In this document: positions 1-8,446 of the stretch, piece by piece | Numbering within the stretch: the stretch's first letter is position 1 | How the letters are laid out: the number at the start of each line of letters is the position of its first letter | From: Phycisphaerae bacterium | Lineage (GTDB): Bacteria > Planctomycetota > Phycisphaerae > Phycisphaerales > UBA1924 | NCBI GenBank assembly: GCA_014192545.1 | Contig: BJHL01000002.1 | Location: 574,863-638,862, forward strand | Length of the DNA stretch: 64,000 bases | Direction of reading: 5' to 3' | Notes under the pieces: model-generated | What the model was told of the DNA's origin: nothing | The model's database searches: none | Seen by the model: the letters and a program-made list of their open reading frames with translations, nothing else | Program-made: the position numbers and the translations under genes

Positions 1-87
1 GCGGGGCTTTTTCGCCATAGGCGGCTTTTTATCGCGCGAGTTGCGGGCGTGGCGGACCGTCTTTTTGTTGTTGGGCTTGCTGGGCAT
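1..87 (-). CDS. Small basic protein, N-terminal fragment cut by window edge
   Basis: An open frame runs from an ATG at 85-87 to the window edge, giving 29 codons that begin MPSKPNNKKTVRHAR. Lysine, arginine and asparagine dominate, which suggests a nucleic-acid-binding or ribosome-associated protein, but no family is recognisable from so short a piece. There is no Shine-Dalgarno site before the ATG. It diverges from the transglutaminase-like gene at 216. It could be the tail-like start of a longer basic protein or a chance frame. Confidence 0.4.
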   Translation of the reverse strand, partial: MPSKPNNKKTVRHARNSRDKKPPMAKKPR

Positions 88-215
88 AAGGACGGCAGTG
101 TAAGTCTGGTTTGCCGGTTTGGGGTAATTGGATGAAATCCGTCTAATCTGGCGACACCATACCTTCCGAGGTGCGTCTGAGTGTTTAAGCTCATGGGGCA
201 GCGCGGAGTATTGCT

Positions 216-1763
216 ATGAAGATTCGTGTCGCATCGGGGCTGGCTTTGGTTGTGGCGTTGCTTTCGTGCGCGGGACTCGCGACCAGCGCGTGGTCGCAAA
301 CCGTGCCTACAAAGGTCAAGCCCAGCAAGACTGAGCCAGCCGCACCAGCAACACCGGCGAAGCAGCCCGATGCGCAGCCGCCTGCGCAAACTGGTCCACG
401 CGGGGCACCCAAGCGCGGCACGTACGTCGAGCGTGGCAAGTCACGCGACACGATGCTGAAGATCGGCGTGCGCGTCATGACCGAGATCAAAACCAAGGTC
501 ACGACGAAGAACATTCCGGCATTGCCCAGCAAACCCAATGGCGAAACCAAGAACCCCGGCACGCCCACAGGGCCTGTTCCCGAGATCTCAATTGACCTCA
601 AGGAACAAGGCATCTTCGCGATTGATTCGATTTCGATGATCTTCCCTTTCGCTCGCACAACCGCAGGCAGCGACATGTTGGGCGATGTCGTCGATTGGCC
701 TGAAGTTGCAGGCGGGCCGCTTGGCTATCGCGGCCGGTTTTACGTGGGTGACAAAGTCATCGACACGCAGCCGGACATTCTGACTGGCTACCCCGCAGGT
801 GTGCAACTTGCCAAATGGGTGTACACGCGGGCCGAGGGCGACAAAGAGTTTCGCGAGGTCAAGCTTGATGTCGAGATGCCGGTGCGTTGTTACGAAGTGA
901 AATTCAACGAGAAAGCGGCGATGGCAGTGCCGTGGCCGCGCGTGTGGCCCGAAGAAGCCAGCAGCGCGCTCAAGCCGCAGACGTACATCGAGCGCGGATT
1001 GACGAGCGATGGCGAAGTGAAGGATTTTGACCCCAAGCCGCTTGAAGCGACGCTCGCTGGATGGCTGAATGAAGAAGGCATCAAGGACGTGAAGAGCGTG
1101 CCTTTAGTGCAAGTGGCCAAGGTGCTGACCGGGCGCGTGTGGAAAGCCGTGCAGCCCAGCGGTGACGGACAAGTGAGCCAGAAACGCACGGGCAAGATGA
1201 TGGGCCTGCAGATTCAGCCGCCCAGCGTGACGCTGGATCGCGGACGCGGAAGCGAGCACGACATGGTGGTGCTGCTGACGGCGATGCTCAAGCAAGCTGG
1301 CATCCCTGCGCGGACGGTGATCGGGCTGGAAGCGCAAGCCGATGGCGACCGCTTCTTGGATGATCGCGGCGGCAGCAAAGGCCTGCGTGCGTGGGTCGAG
1401 TTCTGCGTGTATGACGAAGCGCAGAACACGATCAACTGGGTGCCCATTGATATCTTCATGATGCGTCGTGGCGCGCCGCGGCCGCCCAAGATGAACACGG
1501 AATGGAAGCTCTTTGGCACGATGGAGAAGACGGCCGAGTTGGTGCCGTTCGCGTTGCAGTATCACCCGCCGACCGACGTTGCGACCTACGGCATCGCGGG
1601 CTTTTGGGGCTGGTTCGTGACGCCCAAGGCGCCGGCGGATGTTGAAATGACGCTGAGCTTCCACGCCACCAGCGTGCCCCGGCGGGCGAGTGAAGAGCTC
1701 AAGCCGGCGGATATGAAGAAGCGTGATAGTGAGAAGAGTGATAAGAAGAAGCTCGGCGATTAA
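216..1763 (+). CDS. Exported transglutaminase-like protein lacking the catalytic Cys
   Basis: A 515-residue protein with a Sec signal peptide (residues 1 to about 28, ending in SAWSQ) followed by a Pro/Ala/Lys-rich linker. Residues 345-415 have the shape of the bacterial transglutaminase-like core: a helix leading to AGIPARTVIG (361-370), then RAWVEF (391-396) and NWVPIDI (407-413). In active members a Cys lies 15 residues before the Gly of GIPAR and a His precedes AWVE. Here those places hold E347 and R391, so only the Asp (D412) of the triad seems kept. It is therefore probably a non-catalytic, binding or structural periplasmic protein. A GGAG lies 7 nt before the ATG. The tail is Lys/Asp-rich. 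Convergent with the membrane protein ending at 1789. Confidence 0.75.
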   Translation: MKIRVASGLALVVALLSCAGLATSAWSQTVPTKVKPSKTEPAAPATPAKQPDAQPPAQTGPRGAPKRGTYVERGKSRDTMLKIGVRVMTEIKTKVTTKNIPALPSKPNGETKNPGTPTGPVPEISIDLKEQGIFAIDSISMIFPFARTTAGSDMLGDVVDWPEVAGGPLGYRGRFYVGDKVIDTQPDILTGYPAGVQLAKWVYTRAEGDKEFREVKLDVEMPVRCYEVKFNEKAAMAVPWPRVWPEEASSALKPQTYIERGLTSDGEVKDFDPKPLEATLAGWLNEEGIKDVKSVPLVQVAKVLTGRVWKAVQPSGDGQVSQKRTGKMMGLQIQPPSVTLDRGRGSEHDMVVLLTAMLKQAGIPARTVIGLEAQADGDRFLDDRGGSKGLRAWVEFCVYDEAQNTINWVPIDIFMMRRGAPRPPKMNTEWKLFGTMEKTAELVPFALQYHPPTDVATYGIAGFWGWFVTPKAPADVEMTLSFHATSVPRRASEELKPADMKKRDSEKSDKKKLGD

Positions 1764-1788
1764 GCGAGCGATTGTTTGGGCGTGAGAA

Positions 1789-2346
1789 TTACGCGGGTGA
1801 TTGAGCCAAGCGAGCGGCACGGCGGACGAGATGCTTCCGGTACATCGCTTGACCTTCTGCAATCGCGAGGCCCGCAATTACGACGATGAAGAAGCTCAAC
1901 AGACATAGGACAACGACCAACACGAGCGGCTCTTGAGCGTCGGACCGAGAGTTGAGATTGGAAGATGTGAGCATGCCAAATAACAGCATTGCCAGCGAAG
2001 GGTAAACACTCACTTCGCGTGCCGCCAGATACCGAACTGCGGGCGAAGGAGTTCGAGACGAGCCGCCACTGAGCATATCGCAGCGGCGGCGAAACATGCG
2101 ATATGTCACGAGTACGTTCACAAGCGGCAGCCAGACTGTCCAGTGCTTTTCAGCTTCACTCGCGTACACAGACGCAAAGACCATGAAAACAGTCATCGCG
2201 GCGACGACAATCATGCCCACCAGCCAGAGCCGAAACGTCTCCGACAGATTTTTCTTTCGTTTTCCGGCGTAGATGCAGCGATACGGCGTGGGCCGCACAG
2301 AAAGCGTCAGTTTGCGACCTACGAGATTTTGACTTGCTTCAGCCAC
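1789..2346 (-). CDS. Four-TM hypothetical membrane protein
   Basis: The product has about 185 residues if the GTG at 2344-2346 is used. Farther upstream in-frame starts would overlap the end of recX, so the GTG start is preferred but not certain. Four hydrophobic stretches are visible: around LWLVGMIVVAAMTVFMVF, WLPLVNVLVTYRMF, YPSLAMLLFGML and LVLVVVLCLLSFFIVVIAG. No catalytic or metal-binding motif is seen and no family is recognised. It lies 22 nt downstream of recX on the same strand and may be cotranscribed with it. Confidence 0.6.
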   Translation of the reverse strand: MAEASQNLVGRKLTLSVRPTPYRCIYAGKRKKNLSETFRLWLVGMIVVAAMTVFMVFASVYASEAEKHWTVWLPLVNVLVTYRMFRRRCDMLSGGSSRTPSPAVRYLAAREVSVYPSLAMLLFGMLTSSNLNSRSDAQEPLVLVVVLCLLSFFIVVIAGLAIAEGQAMYRKHLVRRAARLAQSPA

Positions 2347-2368
2347 AAGACTTCCCCCCGTCCATCGC

Positions 2369-3118
2369 TCACTCCGGCTCCGGCCCCAGCACCTTGCGCG
2401 TCGCCGCCCGCGCAACGTCTTCATCAAAGCCTCTGCGTTCCAGGCCCGCCGCAACGCGCCGCCACTTGGTCGCTTTCGCCAGCTTCGCAGGCAACTTCTT
2501 GATAATCTCTTCGGCGGCGTCCTTGGCTCGCGCGGCTTCGCTCTTGCCTTTGGTCACGCGTTTGAGCGTCGCTGTCGCGGTCTCTTCGCTCACGCCGGCG
2601 TCGCGCAGCTTGCGCTTCACGCGTTCGGCGCCCGCGCCCTTGCTTACTTCCGCCTCGGCCATCTGCTCAGCCACAATCTCGTCGCTCATCAGACCATCGC
2701 GACGCAGTTCCTCCACCACTTGCTTCGCGACCGCACTGGTCACGCCCTTTTCCGTCAACTTCACTTCAAGCTGCTGAGCGGTGCGACCCTTGACCGCCAG
2801 AATTTTCTTGCCCGTTTCCTTCGCGCTGAAAATGTTGAACGCCTGCTCGCACGTCTGCGCCAATCGACTGGTCCAACTGGCGCCCACGCGAAGGCCCAGC
2901 TTCTCGACATCTGCAAAGGGCACCTTCGCCACGACCTTGTCGCCCACTTTTACGAAGGCAACCGTGAGGTTGGACAGGTCAGGCTGCAACCCCGAAATCC
3001 GCGGCGTGGGCGAGCCGTCGCGACCGGATGGCGCGTCGCCAAACAGACCTGGACGGACAACTTCAACATTCACGCGGTAGCTGTTGATCACTGGTGGGTC
3101 CTTCAAAACATCCAACAC
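2369..3118 (-). CDS. recX: RecX-family regulatory protein
   Basis: A 249-residue protein. From about residue 110 it shows the three-helix tandem repeats typical of RecX: RTAQQLEVKLTEKGV, then VAKQVVEELRRDGLMSD, then AERVKRKLRDAGVSEE, and finally WRRVAAGLERRGFDED. RecX proteins bind the RecA filament and limit its activity in the cytoplasm. The N-terminal 100 residues are an extra beta-rich region also seen in some planctomycete members. The start is GTG at 3116-3118 without a clear ribosome site, and an internal GTG at VINSYRV is an alternative. recA is not in the window, which is usual in this phylum. Confidence 0.8.
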   Translation of the reverse strand: MLDVLKDPPVINSYRVNVEVVRPGLFGDAPSGRDGSPTPRISGLQPDLSNLTVAFVKVGDKVVAKVPFADVEKLGLRVGASWTSRLAQTCEQAFNIFSAKETGKKILAVKGRTAQQLEVKLTEKGVTSAVAKQVVEELRRDGLMSDEIVAEQMAEAEVSKGAGAERVKRKLRDAGVSEETATATLKRVTKGKSEAARAKDAAEEIIKKLPAKLAKATKWRRVAAGLERRGFDEDVARAATRKVLGPEPE

Positions 3119-3153
3119 AAACGAAGTAACGCAGAAACGGAGCGAGTTCGTCG

Positions 3154-3468
3154 CTACGTCACTTCCAACTCATCTGCCAGAGCCTGCAACTCACCCAGGG
3201 CGTGGGCGTCTTTGTGGGTTCTGGCTGCGACGATGCCCGCCGCTACTGCCTCGCTGGCCGCCTGATTGTTGCCCGCCGCTGAGAGGGCCCGGGCCTTGTG
3301 GTAGTATGCGTAGCAATACGCCGGATCGGCGGATACGCAACGGTCGTAGAAAGTCACCGCCATCTGCGTCTCTCCGGCTTTGGCGTACTCCTGTGCCAAG
3401 CCGTACAAGACGAAGGCGTCGTTGGGGTCGGTCGCGAGGAGCTTTTCGAGCTGCGCAATCGACGGCAT
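3154..3468 (-). CDS. Small TPR-repeat protein
   Basis: A 104-residue soluble protein beginning MPSIAQLEKLLATDPND. Two to three tetratricopeptide-like helix pairs are visible (FVLYGLAQEYAKAGETQMAV, YYHKARALSAAGNNQAA), so it is probably a protein-protein interaction scaffold. A frame extends 23 codons further upstream, but a TACAAT box at 3474-3479 lies exactly 5 nt before this ATG, fitting a leaderless start. It sits between recX and the zinc-ribbon membrane protein on the same strand. Partner unknown. Confidence 0.75.
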   Translation of the reverse strand: MPSIAQLEKLLATDPNDAFVLYGLAQEYAKAGETQMAVTFYDRCVSADPAYCYAYYHKARALSAAGNNQAASEAVAAGIVAARTHKDAHALGELQALADELEVT

Positions 3469-3473
3469 GGGGT

Positions 3474-3479
3474 ATTGTA
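3474..3479 (-). promoter_or_regulatory. Putative leaderless -10 box TACAAT
   Basis: TACAAT read on the minus strand, separated by 5 nt (ACCCC) from the ATG of the TPR gene. At this distance transcription would begin at or next to the start codon. It matches the TANNNT pattern seen before many other starts in the window. No -35 element is evident. Confidence 0.55.
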
Positions 3480-3546
3480 AGGCGTACACATGCCCCCGGT
3501 GAAGTGCCTGGATAATGAGTTTGCGTGGGGGCGACAAGCCGCACGG

Positions 3547-4029
3547 TTATGGGGTAGGGCGGGAGAAGACGCCAATTGCGGGGTGAACAGGCGATGTTGA
3601 GCCGCATTCGGGGCATAAAGCCAGACCGGCTGCGGAGGGGGCAATGCCGATGAGCGAGTAGCGGCAGCGTTTGCACGTGCTGTCGGCGGTGAGAATGGCG
3701 TTGATGCGGCTTTTGAGCAATCGGTCGCGGAAGAAAAGGACCCAGAGTGGGAGACTGATCACAAACAGACCCACGCACAGCAGCCCGGCGAAAAGTACGC
3801 TTTCACCGCCGCGTTGAGATTGGCCGAGCGCGAGACCGAAGGTCAAGATGATCCCGGCTACCGCACAAGGAACGATTATCAAAAGCGAGAACACCGTCGC
3901 CAAGCACAATCGCCAAAGACGCCAACCGCGCGAACCAGCCGCGAGTTCGAAAAACTGCCGACCTGTGTCCTCGTCGTACGCCTCAAGTTGCGGGAAGGCT
4001 TGATCGAGTTTGCGAGTGAGCAGTCGCAC
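3547..4029 (-). CDS. Zinc-ribbon membrane protein, short paralogue
   Basis: About 160 residues. The start chosen is GTG at 4027-4029 (VRLLTRKLDQAFPQLE), because it aligns with the start of the neighbouring paralogue (MRILTRTIWRAFPELD) and has a TACTCT box 5 nt upstream. Two membrane segments follow (around ATVFSLLIIVPCAVAGIILTF and FAGLLCVGLFVISLPLWVLF). Near the C-terminus a zinc ribbon is built from CKRC and, 17 residues later, CPEC. It corresponds to only the N-terminal part of the gene at 4076-6094, from which it lies 46 nt downstream on the same strand, so the pair looks like a duplication with loss of the C-terminal domain. Function unknown. Confidence 0.7.
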   Translation of the reverse strand: MRLLTRKLDQAFPQLEAYDEDTGRQFFELAAGSRGWRLWRLCLATVFSLLIIVPCAVAGIILTFGLALGQSQRGGESVLFAGLLCVGLFVISLPLWVLFFRDRLLKSRINAILTADSTCKRCRYSLIGIAPSAAGLALCPECGSTSPVHPAIGVFSRPTP

Positions 4030-4034
4030 GTGAG

Positions 4035-4040
4035 AGAGTA
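4035..4040 (-). promoter_or_regulatory. Putative leaderless -10 box TACTCT
   Basis: TACTCT on the minus strand, 5 nt (CTCAC) before the GTG start at 4029. The conserved spacing supports this start over longer alternatives. Confidence 0.5.
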
Positions 4041-4075
4041 CATGCGGAATACGCGGCGGGTTCGCGGCAACTGCA

Positions 4076-6094
4076 TTACCACTTGAATGTGTTGAGAACA
4101 AAGTCAACGGCGGGCAACTTTGTATCAGGTGAGTTGAGCGAGCCGAAGTCTCGTTCACCGTTTTTCATAAACCCACCATTGTCCGTCGCATCGCCGCCAA
4201 CGGTGTACAACAAATAACTTCGGCATTCAGGGTCATCTTGCGGATCGACGCGGCGGTACGAAAGCGGCGTGGCGGTTGCCGCCCAAGGATCAAGCGGCAA
4301 TTCGGCTACATATCCCGGCACTAGCTCCTCGAGTACTTGTGGATAGTCGCCGTTGTCGATCTTGTACCGCTCGAGTGCGATCATCGTGAATGCCACAGGA
4401 CGATTGAGACGCTGCCGCGAATCAGATCTTGAAGTGCCATCCCATGCGTTCGCGAGTAGCTTTTGGACCAGAATCAGGCGTCCGTTGTAAACCGTGGGTT
4501 GGCGAAGTCGGCCGTATGCGGTCAGACTCAGTCCTGCTAGCTTGCGATCTGCGAATTTGTTGTACTCGGCAACGTTTTCTGCGTACGTTCCAATTCGCCA
4601 ACCGTCTGTAAGCATTTCTTGCGTCACACCCGCGTTTGTGTACAGACCCTTGGATGGTCGACCATAGCGGACGTTGTCTGGATCAGCAAAGACCCATGCA
4701 ACGATGTCGAGCCCAATTGCACGTTCGCCCTTGGGCCATATACCAAAATCGCTGCGAGTCTGCCGATTTATGGCCTGCTCGATGGCATCGAGCATTTGTG
4801 TATTTGGCTTTGACGACAGCAACACGTTGAGTTGTCTCATCGCGAGACTCTCGATGGCATCGCTCACCATCCAAGCAATCGCGAAGGGTTGTGTTGAGCA
4901 AGCCCGCGAGAGAGCGAGCGTTGACTCAAAGGCACGCAACCACTCCTTCGAGTCATGATTTTGCAAAGCAACGTGCATGCGTGCGGCGTTGTAACGAGCC
5001 AGATTTCGCAACTGTCCGAGTTCCTGCATGGTCGCTGTGGACGCCGGGTCTTGCGGCAGAAAGTTATAACTTCGGCGACTGTTGGTCGTCGCGCTCATTT
5101 CGTCCAGAATCGCGGGCAATTGCGAACTTTGGTACAATTCAAACTGCCAACGACCACGGCGAGCGGTCGCGAGATCGAACTCGGTGGGCTTGTAGCCCGG
5201 GTCGTAAGGAGCATAGATCATCGTCATATCAGGCCAATCAGCCTTGCGACCATCGATGACTTCGACGGGATGCTTCTGTTCGAGCAACAGGTCCGCGTTG
5301 GCTTTCTCTCGCTCTGCGCGCGGAACTATGTCATACACGCTGACGGACCGCGGATCAGAATCAGCAGGTTGCCCCTGCTCCATCAATTCCATCAACGCTT
5401 CCGGCGTGAGCCGATCTGCAAGTGCCTTCGCCGCTTGCCGACGTAGAAACCACTCGTAGCCGAAGAACGATCCGCCGACGATGACCGGCAGGCCGATGGC
5501 CGTAACGACCGCAACACGCTTGATGACGCGCATGCGACTGGGCGTAAAGATTCGCGGCGGTTTTCGCACATCTTTGGGCGTGAATCGCGCGGCTCCTTGC
5601 TCATCAACCGTGAGCTCACCCATCGATTCATCAACATGCGTGGGCGTGCCGCACTCGGGACACTGGACGATCAGCGATGCCGGAACGGCCAGACCCAGCA
5701 GCGAGTAGCGACACTGCACGCACGTCGCGCGAGTACGAAGGATGCGCCGAACACGCAGCCGCAGCAGGACGTCGCGCGTAATGAATCCCGCAATACCACC
5801 CGCAAACATCCACCACGCCCAGAACCAGACCTTGCCTAGCAGCGCGTGCATGTAGATGTCGTCCCAGTAAGGAAATCCGTACGTGTAGTTGCCTCTGATG
5901 TCAGGCCGCAACCAAATGGGCACGATCATCGCCGCCGCCGCGACCAGCACACCGACGAGTGCAACGACGCACCACGTAATCGTCTTCGGCACCTTGCGAG
6001 CATTCGCAGCTTTCACAAAACGCTCGCACTGCTCATCACTGAAGCGATCAAGCTCCGGAAACGCTCGCCAGATTGTGCGGGTGAGAATTCGCAT
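4076..6094 (-). CDS. Zinc-ribbon membrane protein with pseudopilin-like C-terminal domain
   Basis: A 672-residue protein. After a short cytoplasmic segment there are two membrane segments (about residues 40-60 and 90-115), a zinc ribbon (CVQC and CPEC about 17 residues apart, with the family spacer YSLLGL), then a third membrane segment (AVVTAIGLPVIVGGSFFGYEW) and a long extracytoplasmic region. The last 110 residues (IALERYKIDNGDYPQVLEEL, LPLDPW, LLYTVGGDATDNGG) resemble the C-terminal half of type II secretion GspG pseudopilins, including the DPW and Gly-Asp loop. ATG at 6092-6094 is preferred over a TTG three codons upstream by alignment with the paralogue. Function unknown. Confidence 0.75.
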   Translation of the reverse strand: MRILTRTIWRAFPELDRFSDEQCERFVKAANARKVPKTITWCVVALVGVLVAAAAMIVPIWLRPDIRGNYTYGFPYWDDIYMHALLGKVWFWAWWMFAGGIAGFITRDVLLRLRVRRILRTRATCVQCRYSLLGLAVPASLIVQCPECGTPTHVDESMGELTVDEQGAARFTPKDVRKPPRIFTPSRMRVIKRVAVVTAIGLPVIVGGSFFGYEWFLRRQAAKALADRLTPEALMELMEQGQPADSDPRSVSVYDIVPRAEREKANADLLLEQKHPVEVIDGRKADWPDMTMIYAPYDPGYKPTEFDLATARRGRWQFELYQSSQLPAILDEMSATTNSRRSYNFLPQDPASTATMQELGQLRNLARYNAARMHVALQNHDSKEWLRAFESTLALSRACSTQPFAIAWMVSDAIESLAMRQLNVLLSSKPNTQMLDAIEQAINRQTRSDFGIWPKGERAIGLDIVAWVFADPDNVRYGRPSKGLYTNAGVTQEMLTDGWRIGTYAENVAEYNKFADRKLAGLSLTAYGRLRQPTVYNGRLILVQKLLANAWDGTSRSDSRQRLNRPVAFTMIALERYKIDNGDYPQVLEELVPGYVAELPLDPWAATATPLSYRRVDPQDDPECRSYLLYTVGGDATDNGGFMKNGERDFGSLNSPDTKLPAVDFVLNTFKW

Positions 6095-6118
6095 AGGGAT
6101 CAATCGCAGATCGTCGCG

Positions 6119-7591
6119 CTACTTCGGCGCGGCCGCAGTTTCCTCGGGAGATTTCCGGTTGACTACAAAGTCGTACCCGGCCGAACTACTCGAAGACGTG
6201 AGTGCAGTGATGTCCAGCGTCGCATGCTCCTTCGCGTCGTTGTCGGTTTGATCATTGCCAATGCTGTAGAGCAAGAAAGGCCGACCCGCCGTAACGCCCT
6301 GCGGCCGAAGTTTGTAGCGAAACTGCTGATCCTTGGCAATGACATCCGCCGGCAGCGCCGCAAAAATCGAAGGCGTGAGTTCACTCAGCGACTGCGGATA
6401 CACGCCCGTCTTGGCCCGATGCATCTCAAGCGCGAGCAGAATCTGCACGCCGTGCAGCGTGGTCAGAAATTGGTCCTCGCTGCTGAAGTAATTGCCAAAC
6501 GCGGGCATCACACCTCGCGAGATATCAAAGCCCTTTGATCCGTCAACGATCGATCGCTCGATCGTACCAAAGTCTCGCGTCGCACGCGGCAACTTGGCCT
6601 GATCGAACACTTTTGCATAAAGCTCTTTGATTCGCCGCTCGCTTTCTTCGCGCCGTGGCAAGAACGCGGCCAACGCACTCGACGGAGCCCCATACCCGCT
6701 TGCTCCCACGATCTTGTTGTACGCCTCAGGAATGAACCGGCCGCCCGCCGTGTGCGTGCGCTGCACGATGTCCATCGTGTTGTTGTACTCAGTCTCCAGT
6801 TGCATCGTCGTCGCGGGCCGCTGGTCGCATCGCTGCAAGATCGGCAGCATCCTCGCCGCAAGTTCCGCATCGATTCGGCCCGCCGCAAACTCGTCGCGAA
6901 TCGACGACAGCGCGAGCGAATGAATGGCAATGCCCACCAGCCGATCAATCAACGTGGCTTGGTGCGTCAAAATCGTACCCAGCGCGACAATCTGCTCAAG
7001 TGCGGCAATCGCCTCATCCTCGCGACCTTCGCGAATCGCAAGCACAAACCTCGCGTTGAGCAATCGAGCGGCTTGCCGCGCGGGCTGCAACTCAGGTAAG
7101 AGCACGGCAACTAACGCCACGCCTGCGGGAATTTCCCGCGACACGCCTACCAAGCCCGGCAGTTCTGCAAGATCACCCACACGCCCGGACGCAACGTTGT
7201 CGGCCATGCACTGCTTGGCGAGCTCTCGCTGAGCCGCGTCCGACTCGCTGCCGGAAGTAAACAGCAGCGAATACTCGACCCCAGGCGTTTTCTCGTCGGG
7301 AAACGCACGCTTGGCGGCAGCCGAGTCGGCATCGGCGATGGCGTTGAGCAAATCCACAAACCTCGCGTATGAAACAGGCCGGCTTTCATCAGCCATCGCC
7401 TGCGACTTCGCTCGCGACTGCGCAAATCCCGCATTCGCTTCACGCACGCGCCCGTTCACGAAGGTTGAATAGTCCACCGTCACACTCGGCGTCGCCGTCG
7501 CCGCAAGATATATCTCCCGCCCAATCAACAGCACAATCGCCCCCGCGACCACAGAAACCGTCCACACCGCGATACGCTTTGTGTTAGCCAT
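6119..7591 (-). CDS. Membrane-anchored protein with pseudopilin-like C-terminal domain
   Basis: A 490-residue protein with one N-terminal membrane anchor (VWTVSVVAGAIVLLIG) and a large extracytoplasmic, helix-rich body. The C-terminal 110 residues (LLALEMHRAKTGVYPQSLSEL, FLLYSIGNDQTDND) match the same GspG-like domain as the downstream gene at 4076-6094, only 24 nt away, but there is no zinc ribbon. The two genes are probably cotranscribed paralogues, perhaps encoding sensors or envelope scaffold proteins. A TAGATA/AGATAT stretch lies 5-6 nt before the ATG and could be a leaderless promoter. Confidence 0.75.
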   Translation of the reverse strand: MANTKRIAVWTVSVVAGAIVLLIGREIYLAATATPSVTVDYSTFVNGRVREANAGFAQSRAKSQAMADESRPVSYARFVDLLNAIADADSAAAKRAFPDEKTPGVEYSLLFTSGSESDAAQRELAKQCMADNVASGRVGDLAELPGLVGVSREIPAGVALVAVLLPELQPARQAARLLNARFVLAIREGREDEAIAALEQIVALGTILTHQATLIDRLVGIAIHSLALSSIRDEFAAGRIDAELAARMLPILQRCDQRPATTMQLETEYNNTMDIVQRTHTAGGRFIPEAYNKIVGASGYGAPSSALAAFLPRREESERRIKELYAKVFDQAKLPRATRDFGTIERSIVDGSKGFDISRGVMPAFGNYFSSEDQFLTTLHGVQILLALEMHRAKTGVYPQSLSELTPSIFAALPADVIAKDQQFRYKLRPQGVTAGRPFLLYSIGNDQTDNDAKEHATLDITALTSSSSSAGYDFVVNRKSPEETAAAPK

Positions 7592-7767
7592 GCAACATAT
7601 CTACTGACACCGCACGCGGTGGTTGCGACGATGAATTCGGTTTATAAATAGTTCACAAGGCACTTTCGCCCTGTCTTTGCTCGTTCTCGCTGGTTTTCGG
7701 CTCTCGTCTCAACCCCGCATCCGCCGCCGCCCGCCATCCCCTGACTCCCTTTCATTTTCTACCCCTT

Positions 7768-8198
7768 TTGAACGAACACTCCCTGGCATGCTCGGAAGTG
7801 TGGGGCGGCAACGACGACGTGCTCATCGCGGATGTCGCCGGTCATGGCGAGCAGGTTGCCAGCCTTGCCCTCAAACTTCGCGGCATCCTTCGCAAGAACG
7901 TCAACTACGTCGATCAATCGCGCTTCATGCGGCAGATGAATCGCGAGTTCGCCGCCGCCCTGCTCGCCCGCGTCCGCGCGTACGCCCAGAGCGACCTCGA
8001 CGACGACGCCACCCTCATGCTCCTCAAACTCAACATGGTCCCGCCCGTCCAAGGCAGCATCGCCAAAGGCCTCGAAACCACCGCCCGCCTCGCCGAAGAA
8101 TTCGCCCGTCCCTCTTCACACGAGCCGGCCTTGCATGGCCAGAAGTGCGAAAGGACAATCTGCTGGGGTCGTACTTCAATAGGTTTAACAAGAAGTGA
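7768..8198 (+). pseudogene. Decayed SpoIIE/PP2C-type serine phosphatase
   Basis: Only pieces of a phosphatase remain. SLACSEVWGGN joins directly to DDVLIADVAGHGEQVASLAL, the metal-binding Asp region. The frame then jumps from the helix ending RFMRQMNREFAA to the extreme C-terminal strand LDDDATLMLLKLN, so the central catalytic half (roughly 100 residues) is gone. Near 8115-8130 the reading frame shifts, because the expected tail WPEVRKDNLLGSYFNRFNKK lies in a different frame ending at the TGA 8196-8198. Two internal deletions plus a frameshift make function very unlikely. An intact relative would counteract anti-sigma or kinase switches. Confidence 0.75.
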
Positions 8199-8232
8199 CG
8201 AAGTAACGAAGTGACGAAGTGCAAAGTGCAAA
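8192..8232 (+). repeat. 8-bp tandem array, GTGACGAA type
   Basis: Consecutive units GTGACGAA, GTAACGAA, GTGACGAA then two GTGCAAA units. The first unit contains the TGA that ends the phosphatase remnant. The same unit appears on the other strand at 33820-33843, again over a stop codon. It directly precedes the dispersed palindrome at 8244-8273. Confidence 0.7.
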
Positions 8233-8243
8233 GCCAGCCGTGC

Positions 8244-8273
8244 CACCGACCGCTGGCTTTGCAGCGGTCGGTG
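8244..8273 (-). repeat. Dispersed palindrome, copy A
   Basis: A perfect 12-bp inverted repeat (CACCGACCGCTG and its complement) around a 6-nt loop GCTTTG. Read on the minus strand the loop is CAAAGC and the 3' flank GTGGCACG matches copies B (36557-36586) and C (58689-58720). Gene-free stretch 8199-8446 otherwise holds only the tandem array and no recognisable gene. Confidence 0.75.
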
Positions 8274-8446
8274 CCGAACGTGGAGTGATGCCGATGCCAA
8301 AACGACACGCGATCGGCGTGGATACTTCGCGGCTGCGCACGGTGAGATTTGCGGGTGGGTTGCATCAGGGTGCGAATGCAACGTGATGGAAGCATAAAGA
8401 GTAATGCGACCAGCCTGAATACGCTGCGAAGAGAGGAACACTGAAT

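Noticed and set aside
4076-7591. Type II secretion pseudopilins proper
   Set aside because: The two proteins lack the prepilin leader and are far longer; only the last 110 residues resemble the GspG head.
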